A stretch of 64,000 nt of DNA from Vespa crabro (lineage: Eukaryota > Arthropoda > Insecta > Hymenoptera > Vespidae): positions 1,169,001 through 1,233,000 of the forward strand of contig NC_060974.1 in NCBI RefSeq assembly GCF_910589235.1, in the 5' to 3' direction. Below are positions 1 to 11,490 of this stretch, piece after piece (the stretch's first letter is position 1; each line of letters starts with the position of its first letter). The position numbers and the translations under genes are program-made. The notes beneath the pieces were generated by a model. It was not told where the DNA came from, ran no database searches, and saw only the letters and a list, made by a program, of their open reading frames with translations.

Positions 1-888
1 AATAACGATTATACTAATGATAATAATAATAATAATTAAGATAATAATGTTAATGACGATAATAACAGCAACAACGGTAAATTCTAATATTATAATAATA
101 TTATTAATAACAATAAATATAAAAGTAGCGATTTTAACGATAATATGGACAATAACGATAATAACTATAATTATATTAAAAATAATACTAACATCGTGTA
201 TGACGATAATAATAATAATAACAATAATAATGGAAAAAGCGATAATAACGATAATAATAACAGTAATCTTAATTGTAGCGATTAGAATGGTAATAACGAT
301 AATAATGTTAATAACTATAATGATAATGATAATAATAAGTATAACGATAATAACGTTAATAACTATAATATTAATGACAATAATAATACTAATAATAATA
401 TTAATAATATGGATAATAACGATCATATCAATAATAACGAATACAACGATTTTAACGATAATAATAACCTTAATAATAATAATAATAACGAAAATGACAA
501 TAATAACTTTAATAACGTCAATAACGATAATAACGATAATAACGATTATAATGATAATAATAACGATAATAATAATAATAATAATAATAACGATAATAAC
601 GTTAATAGTAATAATAACGATAATAACGATAATGACAATTATAAGGTTAATAACGATAATAACTACAATACAATAATGACGTTTATATCGAGAATAATAA
701 TAATATTATTAATAACGATAATAATAAATATAATGATTATATCGATAATAACGACAATAACGGAAAAAATAATAATAATAATAATAACGGTAGCATTAAA
801 AATACTGATAATAACGATAATTAGGATAATAAGGATAATAAAGGTAATAACTGTAATAACGATAATAACAATAATAACGATAATAACT
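1..888 (+). repeat. Triplet-phase satellite block 1 (AAT/AAC/GAT type)
   Basis: The block is built almost entirely from in-phase triplets AAT, AAC, GAT, ACG and their one-base variants, so words such as ATAATAACGATAAT recur continuously. It is a degenerate microsatellite-like satellite, not a pure run. The A-rich strand is the plus strand, as in every other block of this family in the window. The long frames here, rich in Ile/Thr or Asn/Asp, follow from the 3-bp phase and are not genes. The block is cut off by the left window edge and ends where RTE-like LINE sequence begins. Confidence 0.93.
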
Positions 889-1052
889 TTTATGCCGATA
901 ATTCTTGCCTCTTCTTCTTTCGATAAGGCTTGCAAGGGATCACGAGCCAATATTAATTCTTCACTTAGCTATTTTACTTTCAGTTCCATCCATTATTCCT
1001 TCATATTTTCACTATGGTGATACTTTCTGTCCTTAGATAACTTCGCAACGGG

Positions 1053-2748
1053 TTACTTCTTCAATTTTGCTTGGAATATTTCCATTTTTAAAAACTTCTT
1101 TCTAGAAATCTCTCTGACTATAACTTCTTCCTCACTTAAATTATTTCTTTCTAGATCTTTCTTTACCTCTTGAATCCAGCTGGTAGTTGCCTTTTCCTCC
1201 CAAAGGTACATGAGTATCCTTTTTGATAATCTGGACTCATCCACTCCGTAAATATGGCCAAAAAATTGAAGTCTTCCATTCTTTATCGTTACTGTCATGT
1301 CTTCTTTATTCCTGTATATGTCGTCATTAGATATTCATTTCCATACTTTTGTTGTTTTCACTGGACCTAATATTTTCCTCATGATTCTCCTTTTTAGTAC
1401 TTCTAGTTTATCTGATCTATAATTTAGTAACAAGCATTCTCTCGCTTATATGCATTCCGGATTCACTACTGTAGCGTAATGTCTTATTTTGAGATTTTTA
1501 GATAAACACTTTTTGTTGTAAATATACTTCATGATACCATACGCTATTTCCATCTTTCGTAACCTTTCTTCTACTGCAGATTTTTCTAAACCATTTCTTG
1601 AATTATTTCTGCTAGGTATTTGAATTTCTTTATTTTTTCCATTGCACCAGTATCTCTAGATAAAAATTTTGGAGCGTTCTTGATGTTTTTCATAAATTTA
1701 GTTTTTTCTACGAATATTTTCATACCTACTTTGTTAGCTATTTCTTCCAAGAGATTGATTTGTGTAGTTGCACCTTTTAGGTAGTCTGACACTTTGGCAG
1801 AACCGTCTGCAAATGCTAGGCAACATAATTCAATGCCTTTGATTTTCCCCCCAAAGTTACTAGCGAAATGTTTTGTTCTTTAATCTTTATCTTCGTAATT
1901 CTTCCAATTATTTTTAGAACACAGTTGAACGGAGGAGGAGATAAACCATCACCTTGCCTTACATCTGTATTTATCTCAATAGGATTAGATATCTCACCCA
2001 TAAATTTTATTTTTGAAATCGTGTCAGTGAGTGTTTCACGTATTAAGTTTGCCTATTTATTTTTTACTCCAAATTCACGTATTGCTTTACCTAAGGTTTC
2101 TGTATCAACAGAGTCAATTGCCTTTTTAAAATCTGTAAATTTTGCAAATATGTCCTTTGAATTCAGTAACCTATGGCGAATTATGGATTTCAAGTTAAAA
2201 ATTTGTTCTGTACAAGTTTTATCTTTCCGATATCAAGCTTGATACTCGCCCAGTTGCTTGTCAAGTGTTGTTTCTATTCCATTCAGCAATATATTTCAGA
2301 TTACCTTATATGCAGTTTGCAGAAGAGAGATGCCTCTATACATACCATCGTTCTGTTTGTCCCCTTTTTTATGTGATGCGTGAATTAGAGCTACTTTCCA
2401 CTCTTCTGGAAAACTCTCTGTTCTCCAAATATCTTCAAAGATTAACTTCATCTATTCAATAATTTTTGATTGAGACCATTTCAAAAGATCACATGTTATA
2501 GGGTTTTCTCATCTAGCTTTATTACATTTTAGATTTTTAATTGCTGCCTCAATATCTTCAGCATTATCTTGTATATCTTCTTCCAGATTTTCAGTTGTTT
2601 CAGAGAATTCCAATTTATGTTTCGGTTCAGGGAAATTTAAATGTAGATCGAAGAGTTTCACAAGTATTTCACAGTTTTCTGCATTGCTTAGGCCAAGTTT
2701 ACCATTTTTATTTTTGAAGCATATGCTAGGCCCTTGATAACTCTTCAA
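1053..2748 (-). pseudogene. Reverse transcriptase and C-terminal part of the RTE-like LINE ORF
   Basis: The minus-strand fragments follow RT order. There is an N-terminal linker with 'SYQGPSICFKNKNGKL' (2748-2509), a motif-3/4-like segment RQGDGLSPPPFNCVLKI (about 1900-1960), a thumb-like piece with KTKFMKN and FKYLAEIIQ (1792-1586), and a C-terminal tail containing RLQFFGHIYGVDESRLSKRI and WIQEVKKDLE (1298-1053). The YxDD catalytic site expected near 1800-1830 is not intact: the frame breaks there. RT would copy the element RNA at the nicked target. Stops and frameshifts separate all pieces, so it is a pseudogene. The stretch 1300-1585 also aligns in order with the palm-to-tail region but has no long open frame. 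Confidence 0.8.
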
Positions 2749-3183
2749 TTGACTCTTAAAAGTCTAATAGAAATTTCGTGAAATATTTTTAACAAAGATG
2801 TTTTTCATGTCGATAAGTTGTGATTTTTCGAAAGATATTTTAACTCCCCTTAAAATTCTAGCAATGTCTTTCCTTCGTTTTTTGAATTGGTCATGGTGTT
2901 CAGTCTTCCCCGAGCATTTCCACTTTTTCCAATGTTTTGTTCTCTCCTCTATGCATCATCACACATTTGGTTTCACCAAATTTTTTTTTATGCTTGGCTA
3001 GTCCAAATGTTTTTTGGGCTGCGTTCGTTATTTCTTTAGATAAATCTTGCCACTTCCCATAATGAGTTACTTATATTTCTCTCTGAAATGTTTCCAAAGT
3101 TTCTTATGTAATTTGGAGTCTATTTGTATTGTACTTATTTACTTTTCCCCTCTTCTGTGATTTCTGTTGGGAAAGAATTTGAG

Positions 3184-4126
3184 TTAGATTTTAGAAAAAT
3201 AGTGATCAGAGTCAAATTCTCTGCTGCTTACTGCCATGACATTCATAATTACCATCACATTGGTTTTGGTTATAGCTAAATGATCTATTTGAAATTCACC
3301 TAGCATTGGATTTGGAGAAATCCATGTTTTAGATCTTTTTGGCAATTTCTTCAAGAAAGTCGACATTACCTTCGGTTGAAAGTTCTTACAAATAATAATC
3401 AATCACATTCCATTTCTATTTGTTCTTTATTGTGTAGCATATTCTCTATTGGTCTATCAAATCTCACTATTGGTCTATTATTTCTCTCTCTTCCTATTTG
3501 GGCATTAAAATCTCCAAGTAATATCACTACATTTGATTTTAGAATTTTAGACATATCATCGTCCAATAGGTCCCAGAATTCCTCTACATTATTTGGGTTC
3601 TTCTTGTTGTCTCCATTTATTGGTGCATGACAAATAATGAAATTGTATAATTTATTTTTGTATTTCATTTTCAAAAGAGACATCCTTACTTAGCTGAATT
3701 AGAATTTGGTTACCCAGTTTAATAATCTTTATGGATATAAAAGGCTGTTCACAATATTGACACTACTTTCCTAAATTTAATCGTAGACTTGCCATTAAAG
3801 ATTCTATAGTCTTTTGTTTCTGTCACATTTTCATCGAAAAGTCTTGTCTCCTGATCTGATAAAATTTGTATACCTTTTCTATACAGACGTAGTTCTAATT
3901 CCTTTTGTTTACCATCCATCGGCAAAGAATTCATATTTAATGTGCCCCCAAAATACTTCTCTTTAAACTTAATTCTGGAAGGATTGAAATGATGCTCCGA
4001 CTTATCCGTATTGGAGATAATAGGACTCCCCAAAACCCTAGGTGCCGATGCATTGCATAACGCAATGGTGCAATTTCCTTCTAAGCAGCCACCTGGAGTA
4101 GTGCCTTCTTTCGGTGACTTTTCCAT
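3184..4126 (-). pseudogene. Endonuclease (APE/EEP) part of the RTE-like LINE ORF
   Basis: The endonuclease would nick target DNA to start target-primed reverse transcription. Visible pieces on the minus strand are an N-terminal segment with a degraded 'SLPMDGKQKELE' stretch and the catalytic-loop motif QETRLFDEN (about 3820-3860), then HAPINGD and LLGDFNAQIGRE (about 3490-3640), and a C-terminal QIDHLAI ... SDHYFSKI stretch (about 3190-3290). These match the usual order of EEP-family motifs (QET, GDFN, SDH). The frame is lost between about 3749 and 3683 and again near 3400, giving three separate open pieces. The first Met of the open piece is at 4126. Whether that is the ancestral start is not known. 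It lies just upstream of the RT fragments of the same element. Confidence 0.8.
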
Positions 4127-4471
4127 TTTGCAATTGAAATTGGGTTACAATGGTTTGAATAAAATTCGAAAATTATTTGTCTGAAATGATATGATATCGT
4201 GGTTGCCCACACTAAGGACCTCTGCCCACACAATCCTGGGGAAATAAGATCTTTGAAGATTCCATGGATTATATTAAAATTATTTTACATATTTTTCTGA
4301 ATTTTAAATGTTTAAATAAATGTTCTATTCTTTAAATAATACTTTACTCTATTCCACATACACTAAAGATTGTTTTTATAATTAGATGTTAATCGAAAAC
4401 ATTAATTTATAAGTACATCTGTTCGGAGAGATAGAGTTTCGATGTGTTCTTGTCGGAACGTGAAAGCAGAT

Positions 4472-4507
4472 TATAACGATAATAATAATGATAATAACGA
4501 TAATAAT

Positions 4508-4562
<55 letters not shown>

Positions 4563-5204
4563 GAAATAAAAATGATAGATCCGATAATTATAATAAAAGT
4601 CGTAGTAATAATATTAATAATAATTTTAACGGTTATAACGATGTTAACGTTAATAACGATAATAATAATAATATTATTAATAACGATAATAGCGTTTGTA
4701 TCGATAGTAACTTCAATAATAGCGATAATAATAATAATAATGATAATAATAACAATAAGAAGTATAATAACATTTATAACAATAATGACGGTAGTAACGA
4801 TTATAAAGATAATAACTATAATAATAATAATGACAATAATAACGATAATAACGAAAATAACTTTAGTAACGATAATAATAATGATAATAATAATAGTAAT
4901 AAAAATAATAATAACGATAATAAAGATAATAATAATACTTACAATAATAACGTTTATAACGATATTATCGTTATAACGATAATAATAACAATAAAAATAT
5001 TGATAACGATAATAACAATAATTATATTAAATATAATAATTATATTAATAATAATTATAATAATAATAATAATTATAATAGAAACTACGATAATAAATAT
5101 AAAAATAATTTTAACGATAATAACGGTAATAACCAGTATAACTGTAATGACGATTAAATCGGTAATAATAATCAAAATTATAATAATAATAATAGCAGTA
5201 ATAA
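4472..5204 (+). repeat. Triplet-phase satellite block 2
   Basis: The composition is the same AAT/AAC/GAT triplet type as block 1, with the A-rich strand on plus. It includes an almost pure (AAT)n run of about 54 bp near 4509-4562. The block separates the 5' end of the RTE-like element from the 3' end of LINE copy A. The frames through it (Asn-rich in one, Ile-rich in another) are consequences of the triplet phase. Confidence 0.93.
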
Positions 5205-5559
5205 TTTTTTTTGATGGTCAGAGTACTTCAATCTTTACGCACTAATCCTGGGATCCCGCCGCCTGAGGAACACTCCACCATTTTGACTCCCCATAAGAAC
5301 CTCGAATTTCGAGCTCCCCGTTGAAATTGGCACAATCGACAAAACTTATATCCATCCCAGTGGCATAGTGAAACCATCCCCGCACCGCCATAGGGCGTTA
5401 CTCCAGGGTGGTGCCACTGCATCAGGTCCCTTTACGGGACACTCCTTTCGACTCTATATGGCAGGAGCCAGAAGCAACGTTATGGACGCGTCTATTAGCC
5501 GCTCATCTCCTTTTTCTTTCTACGCAAGATAGCCCTGAGGTACCAGGTCAACTTGCTCC

Positions 5560-8330
5560 ACTCCAGCTGACCTCGGAGCATTTTCTCGACAACGTTGTAT
5601 GGCGAGATATCGCCGAGGTCTAGCTCCAAGGCGAGTCATTCGATGCTCCACCGGATACATCTGAAGAACGTATGGTGAGCATCGTCGTTGGTCTAGACCA
5701 CATAGGGGCAGTTACCGCCTGCAACATTCCTCATTTATGCGAGATAAGAGCAGAACATTCCCTGTCAAGAAATGGGTGAGGTAGAGGTCGACCTCTCCCG
5801 CCTCCCGGTTGTCTAGTCGAATGATGAGTCGGGCAGCCCAACTGGCCTTATGTTCCTGTTTCTATTTGCTTTGGCAGGTCTCGATGCTGCTAGATCAGGT
5901 GATCCTTGATGTCTCTTCCATTCTCTGGACGGACTTCAGCTGGTGGATAGATTGTCTCTCCTTGGATAGTAGATCGATCGGGATGACCCCCGCCAACACT
6001 AACATCGCGGGCTCCGAGACCTTGCGGTAAGAGCACGCAAATTGGAAGAGTGCACCTCGTGTGTACCTCGGCTATGCTCTTGCGATATTACTCGTGTCGC
6101 AGAGCCTCGGCCCAGAGTTCCGCGCCGTACAGCATCACTGCTTCGGCGGCGCGCATCAGTAGTCTCCTCGTTCACGGTCGGAGACCGTTGATGTTGGCTA
6201 TGAGTGTGCCATGCGAGGTTACTACATCTGCAGCCTTGTCGGCTGCCCTAGTAATATGCTTTCCAAAATTGAGCTTGCTGTTGAGCATTACTCTTAAGTA
6301 CTTGACACCCGACTTAGTCTTAACCGTCGTTTCTCCTACATTGAAGCACCGCAAAGTGTTGATGCGCTTCTTTGTAAGTAGCACGATGTCAGTTTTCTGA
6401 GCTGCTAGGGATAGCCCGTTGTCTTTCATCTAAAATATGACTCAGCGCATGAACTGATTGAGTAAAAGCTGTGCCTCTTCCGTATATCTAGCAATTATTA
6501 TTGCTTCAAAGTTCTCTGCATACTCTAACATGAAAGTGCCCTCAGGGCCTGCCATACATATGATACCGTCGTTGATGACATTCCAGATATCCGGTATCAG
6601 CATGGAGCCCAGGCTGCCCCCGATGACAATTCCAAACTTCTCGGAACATCGCCGGTATTGCAATAGAGGAAGTGCTCGACCGAGTAGTCTCTGAGAATTC
6701 GGAAATGGTACTCAGGGACATTTAAGTTACATTCGGGTGCTTCCATTGCCAAGTCCCACCTGACGGAGAAGATGGCATTTATCACGTCTAAGGTGGCCAA
6801 CAGACACAAAGATCGGGATAGGTGATTCCCGCGCTCCGTCATTTTAGAGGCCGTGTCAACCTCCCGGACTGCATGGATGGTGGAAAGGCTGGATCGAAAT
6901 CCATACTGACGGGCAGCACGGTCGTAAGCAACCGTGGCCTAAGCAGCTGCTCCAGGAGCTTGCCAGACATATCCAGCATACAAATAGGCCTTTATGGCGA
7001 GGCAGCATCAGCTGGACCCATGCCATTGCTTATGAGCAAAAGTCTCGCTTTTTTCCACGCGGCGAGGAGGATGACCTCCCTGCTGCTCATGTTATACATA
7101 TTTAGCAAGGGCTCAGGGTGACTCTACGCGACGGCTTTCACAACTTCCGCTAGAAGGCCGTCTTGTCCTGTAGCACTCTTGTACCTCATGGAAGATGCGG
7201 CCGTGATCAGCTCCCCGTCCTTAAACTGTGACTTATCGGTATGCCAGACTCAGCCGAGCCAATCTCTTCCTCCGGCTTTGAGGGGAATAGGTTATGTACG
7301 ATGCTTTCCAAGCTCATCGCAACTTGACGGAATACTTGTGTTTATGTCCCCATCTTACGAGTAACGATCTGGTACCCTTATCCCCACGGATGCTGGTCAA
7401 TATCTAGGCTCAGCTCATTCCAGTACGGTATTTGGCTGGCCTTGATGATCACCATCAATGATGTTTTGTCCGTTTGATACGCTGTGGCCAAGAAGGCAGC
7501 GTCGAGATCGCGTATCTACGTTCGTTGTGTTTACCGGCGATGCTTTAATCACTTCTTACGAAGATCTGCGAGCTCATACTTCCACCAGAATGCTTGACGC
7601 CTCTGACGTTTCCTGCTCTTTTTGGCATCGCTATCGTGCAAGCGTTTTGAATGAGCTGCATGTTGTTGCGGTCTTCATCCTGGCTTTTGCAGTTGGCGAT
7701 AGCCCAGCGAGTGCAATTTGATGGGATCTTCAACCTTCATCCATGGCTGAGGACTGCCTGTCTCGATCCATTCTTGCTATGTTCAACCTGAGGGTTCCGC
7801 TGCGATTGTCACCGTTAGCCTCATATCGTGTACATCGAATAGGACGTACTGGAGGATGCTACCGGAGTAATCCTCGATCGTCCGGGGTCGTCTCTGTGTA
7901 GTCTGGCCTTCAGAATGTAGACGTCGAGCCTGCGTTGAGCATTGCTAGCTCCAGTCTCGACACCACTTTCATGATTCGTCTTCCTCTGGAGTCCAGCCTA
8001 GCCTCTCTTCATTCGCGAGCTTTGGCGTAGAGGTCTCCAGCCCCAATAAGTTTCCCTTGCCATTCCCTAAATGCGTCTTCCAGATCGTCCAGTTAGGTCA
8101 GCAAGTTGTCTATCCGGTCGTTCGGGATGAGATTCACGCTGCCATAAGTCAACAAGTTATGTCTCAACTAAACGAAACCGCGTCCGGATCCTTGATACGA
8201 CATTTGTATCTGTCGGGGATCTGGGATCCAGATGGCCACTGTGCCCAATTTAACGGTGTACCATCCTGCTCCTGCTCAGTCCTGGTACTGTTTGCTGATA
8301 AGAACAATATCAGCTTTGATCTCAAATCAG
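5560..8330 (-). pseudogene. R1-clade ORF2 remnant (endonuclease, reverse transcriptase, C-terminal zinc finger), copy A
   Basis: ORF2 would supply the nicking endonuclease and the reverse transcriptase. From 5' to 3' on the minus strand there is a degraded EN region (about 8170-7400), an RT region (about 7130-6170) and a C-terminal finger (about 5640-5720). RT evidence: 6842-6597 reads LATLDVINAIFSVRWDLAME then PEYHFRIL, followed after a frameshift by DIWNVINDGIICMAGPEGTF (about 6540-6600) and 'KTDIVLLTKKR' (about 6370-6410). The catalytic YADD is replaced by YAEN at 6511-6522, so the enzyme is dead even without the frameshifts. The finger remnant reads CPYVV, a stop, then HHTFFRC, equivalent to the intact finger in copy D. 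The end of the ORF has the RAILRRKK tail near 5500-5550. Confidence 0.82.
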
Positions 8331-8397
8331 AGCTGGGTGAGGAGGTGGTGAGCCTTCCTGCTCCTATTGAGGTTACCCTGCAGTACTCTCATCTTTT

Positions 8398-9590
8398 TTG
8401 ATGGCTGTTGCAAGGGCCTCCTGGAAGGCTGTGCACACCCTTGATCCGTCCAAATGCATCTTGGGTTCAGCACCTCCTTCGGAGCACAAGAGGCTAGTGA
8501 GCTCGCTGACCTTTCATTCTCTGAGCTTGTGCTCCGTGCCGCCGCAGAAACAGCAGAGTTTATTGTGGTTAGGACCCTTGCACGATGCACTATATTGGCC
8601 GCAGTCGAGGCAGCGGTAGTATCGCCTTACTTCTGCACTTAGCCTGACTTTTCAGCTGGCGAAGCAGACTAGCACTCGACTTGCATTCAGAAGCTACGCA
8701 ACTGCTTCCTCTTCTAATTTGACAAAGGCCTGGCATAACTGCATCGCGTTGGGGTTCGTCAATCTGTCTTCAAGTTTCCCCGAGTAGTCTGGCAGGGTCC
8801 TCTTTAGGCCCTTCTCGATTTCTGCTACCGATGTGCAGCAATCGCTATCCCGTAACTCCAACGTAGCTCTGGGGATGAGTACCGTGATGCTTCTCATGTC
8901 TTCTACTTCTTTCCTCAAGGATCCTGCGAATGAGGTCCTGATCTCCGGAGTAGTGATCTTGAGCTTGAGGAGAATTCCTCGCGTTCTGGTATGCCGGAAC
9001 GATCTAATGTCTACCCATGCAGCGCATGTCTTATTGCGCTGGTGGATAGCTGCGACTACGTCTGGGTATGTTTTATCTTACGCAAGATTCTTGATGATCG
9101 CGTCGGGCTTCCTTCGTTTCCTCGGACTGTCCTCCGAATTGCTTGGCTTCATTTTCTCCTGTGGTGGCTGTTTTGTCGCCTTCTTCACAAGTTTTTCCTT
9201 TTCTCTCTTTTTCTCGACGACCTCCTTCCACTTGATGGCTTCGGTCGTCGTCTCCTCTTGCCTCGGTCTTTTGAGGCTTTCTTCAGGGACCTGCTGATGG
9301 CTTGTGGCTACTCTTTCTACTGTGACAACATTTGGTATGCCGTTAGCCCGTGGGAGCTGAGAGACTCGGGCGCGGATCCTCGCTCCTTCATTGACCTTTG
9401 CTCGAAATTTATACTTAAACTTGAGGCTGTCAATGCTATCCTCCAGTTCTGGGAGACCTTTCTAGAACGCATTATTTATATCGACTGTCTAGTCACAGCC
9501 GCCCTCATAATGGCAAGGAGGACTATCGCTTGCGGACGTTTCACACTATCTCGATCTTGTGATGTTTCTTTCGCAGGTTGAGAACCTCCA
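8398..9590 (-). pseudogene. R1-clade ORF1 (gag-like) remnant, copy A
   Basis: ORF1 of R1-clade elements is an RNA-binding gag-like protein that packages element RNA. On the minus strand a Lys/Glu-rich N-terminal region (about 9260-9130) is followed by a conserved core with 'RSITVLIPRATLELRD', 'DCCTSVAEIEKGLKR' and LTNPNA (8918-8694). Zinc-knuckle remnants follow (about 8625-8510). The first knuckle reads YYRCLDCGQYSASC, with its first Cys and its His lost. The second starts LCCFCGGTEH. Copy D keeps the first Cys (CYRC). The frame is broken downstream of 8694 and elsewhere, so the protein is not made. The large plus-strand frames over 8833-9581 are shadows of this region. Confidence 0.82.
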
Positions 9591-9599
9591 AATTGTCTC

Positions 9600-10093
9600 C
9601 GAACGCAGTGCATCAAGAAGTGTGGTGCTGATCACCCACGCAACTACCCCCATTGTTGCGAGAGCGTTCGGATATAAGGGCTGGAATAAAGCATCCGCCC
9701 TTGCAGTCCACCTACTTCCTTCATCGACATCCTGACCCTCCAGTGGGTGCGATGGGTTGACGGTGGGAGATTCTAAGAGATTATCTGCGCTTTACATACC
9801 ATCCAGCACATCCCTTTGAGGCAGCGTCAACTTACCCGCTAGTAATCTTGGCCCTACCGTAACCGGCCCTAACGTAAATGGCTTCGGTCCCTTATAGGGT
9901 ACTGACATCAGGGTCAGATAAGTCCTCGTTTTTTAGGGTGGTTGTCCTCTACTTAGCCCGGTCACGACGGCGCTCTTCGTCGAAAGGAATGGAATGATCC
10001 ATTTCTCCCATAGAGGACTAATCCATCCCAAGTGGATCAATCCATCCCTTGGGTATCAATCGTCCCATTAGGGACCAAACCTTCCCTTGGGGA
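9600..10093 (-). other. 5' UTR-like region of LINE copy A
   Basis: No coding frame can be assigned. The stretch is GC-richer than the satellite beside it and carries short internal repeats of the type CCCTTGGG/CCCAAG near 10027-10092, with potential for small hairpins. It abuts triplet satellite at about 10093. I interpret it as the 5' untranslated leader of the antisense LINE. I see no resemblance to another gene. Confidence 0.5.
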
Positions 10094-10746
10094 AATAATG
10101 TTAATAATAATAATGATACTAACGAGAATAACAATATTAATACAGATAATGATAATAATAAAAATAATAATAATAATAACGACAATAACGATGATAACGT
10201 TAATAACTATAATAATATTATCGATAATAACGATAATACAGATAATAACGATATTAACGATAATAAAGTTAATTACGATAGTAATAATAATATTAAAAAT
10301 TACGATAAAAACGATAATAACGATTATAACGATAATTATAATAATAATAAAAACAATAATAATAACAATAATAATAAAAATAGAAATAATAATAATAGTG
10401 ATAATGATGATGATACTAATAATAAAAATAAAAATAACGATACTAACGATAAATATAATAATAAAAATAATAAAGATAATAACGATATTAATGATTGTAA
10501 TGCTAATGACGACAATAACGATAGTAACGGTAATAATGATATTAATAAAAATAACCGTATTAACTATAATAACGATAATTAAGATAATAACGATAATAAT
10601 AAAAATAAAATTAGTAATTATAATAATATCGATAGTAACAATAATAATGATAATAACGTTTTTAATAATAATAATAGCGATAATAACTTTAATAAATATA
10701 ATAACAATAATAATTATAATAACGATAAGAACGATGATAACGATAA
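10094..10746 (+). repeat. Triplet-phase satellite block 3
   Basis: AAT/AAC/GAT triplet satellite with the A-rich strand on plus, lying between LINE copy A's 5' end and LINE copy B's 3' A tail. Its right part (from about 10469) is duplicated with few changes at 16572-16849. The Asn-rich and Ile-rich frames through it are phase artefacts. Confidence 0.93.
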
Positions 10747-11124
10747 TTTTTTTTGAAGGTCAGAGAATGCCAATCTTTTTGCACTAACCCAGGGACACCG
10801 TCCGCCAGAGGAACCCTTCGCCATACTGTTCTCCAATTGAAGTACCAGGAGTGTCTGGCATACCGTTGGACTAGGCACTACCTTCTAAACTCATCCATCC
10901 TAGTGGCATAGTGAAACAATCCCGGCACCACCATGTGGCATTATTTCGGAATGACCCACTTTATCTGGTCCCTTAACGGGACTCTCGGTTCGGCTTTTGT
11001 GGCAGGAACCTGGAGCAACGATGTTGGCGCGTCTCCGCCCATCTCCTTTTTATTGCGAATGACTGCCCTGACGTACCTGGCCACCTTGTTCCACTCCTTC
11101 TGACCTCGGAGCATTTTCTCGATA
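10747..11124 (-). mobile_element. 5'-truncated R1-clade LINE copy B
   Basis: About 378 bp match the 3' end of copies A and D. The left junction at 10747-10754 is eight T on plus followed by TGAAGGTCAGAG, equivalent to TGATGGTCAGAG in copy A. The right end stops within the ORF2 C-terminal region at GCATTTTCTCGATAAC, where copies A and D continue. Truncation at the 5' end with an intact A-tailed 3' end is the hallmark of target-primed reverse transcription. Triplet satellite flanks both sides. Confidence 0.87.
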
Positions 11125-11132
11125 ACAGTCAT
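10941..11132 (-). pseudogene. ORF2 C-terminal fragment in LINE copy B
   Basis: The minus-strand frame gives EKMLRGQKEWNKVARYVRAV and then IRNKKEM, which matches the C-terminal tail of R1-clade ORF2 and the corresponding tail in copy D (ILRGQEMWNKVAWYVRAILR). The start codon falls in flanking satellite, so the frame is a chance read-through into a truncated element. The last about 30 codons lie past the point where copy D has its stop. It is not a functional gene. An identical copy lies at 17044-17235. Confidence 0.75.
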
Positions 11133-11490
11133 AATAACGGTAATAAAACAAAAATAATTACGATATTAATAACGTCGATTTTAACGATAATGATAATAAT
11201 AGCACCGGTAATAATAACGATGATAATGACAATAACAATAACAATAAAGATAAGAATAATAATATAGATAAAAATAACGATATTAATAGCGATAATAATA
11301 ATGATAATATTAATAAAAATGGCGCAAAAAATATCGGTGATAATAATAGTAATAATAACGAGAATAATAACGATAATAATTACGGAAATAAAAACATTCA
11401 TAATATCGGTATTAGTAACTGTCATTTTTATGGTAATAATAACAATATAAATAACGATAAAAATAATCATTAAAATCATAATAATATTCA
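11125..11490 (+). repeat. Triplet-phase satellite block 4a (ACG/GAT subtype)
   Basis: Triplet satellite with frequent AACGAT words. It begins directly after the truncated 5' end of LINE copy B and grades into a CAT-rich subtype at about 11470-11500. It is duplicated at 17228-17593. Confidence 0.9.

Larger units (their letters stand above)
889..4471 (-). mobile_element. Decayed APE-type non-LTR retrotransposon, RTE/BovB-like
   Basis: On the minus strand this 3.6-kb insert shows, in order, an apurinic endonuclease-like domain (about 4126-3184), a reverse transcriptase (about 2750-1590) and a C-terminal tail (1298-1053). Triplet satellite flanks it on both sides. The coding region is broken by many stops and frameshifts, so the copy is inactive. 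The 5' part (about 4150-4471) is AT-rich with no frame I can assign and may be 5' UTR or an older insertion. No clear target-site duplication or A tail is visible at the 3' end near 889-960. The RTE/BovB assignment rests on the EN motif GDFNAQIG, the RT motif RQGDGLSP and the short single-ORF organisation. Another APE clade is possible. Confidence 0.8.
5205..10093 (-). mobile_element. R1-clade non-LTR retrotransposon copy A, near full length, dead
   Basis: This 4.9-kb insert is on the minus strand, so its 3' end is at the left. The junction at 5205-5212 is eight T on plus, an A tail on the element strand, directly against triplet satellite. Going right, it has a short 3' UTR, remnants of an APE-RT ORF2 (about 5560-8330), remnants of a gag-like ORF1 (about 8398-9590) and a 5' UTR-like stretch (about 9600-10093). 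The two-ORF layout, the gag motif 'VLIPRATLELRD', the RT features and a C-terminal zinc-finger remnant assign it to the R1 clade. It is clearly related to copy D (31759-36520) along its whole length. Frequent stops and frameshifts show it is old. Triplet satellite lies on both sides. No target-site duplication can be recognised in such repetitive flanks. Confidence 0.87.

Noticed and set aside
8833..9581. Plus-strand 154- and 196-codon ORFs (Phe/Leu/Ser-rich) as a possible membrane protein
   Set aside because: They lie opposite the minus-strand gag region of LINE copy A, which has recognisable R1-type motifs. The hydrophobic composition is the complement of Lys/Glu-rich gag codons.
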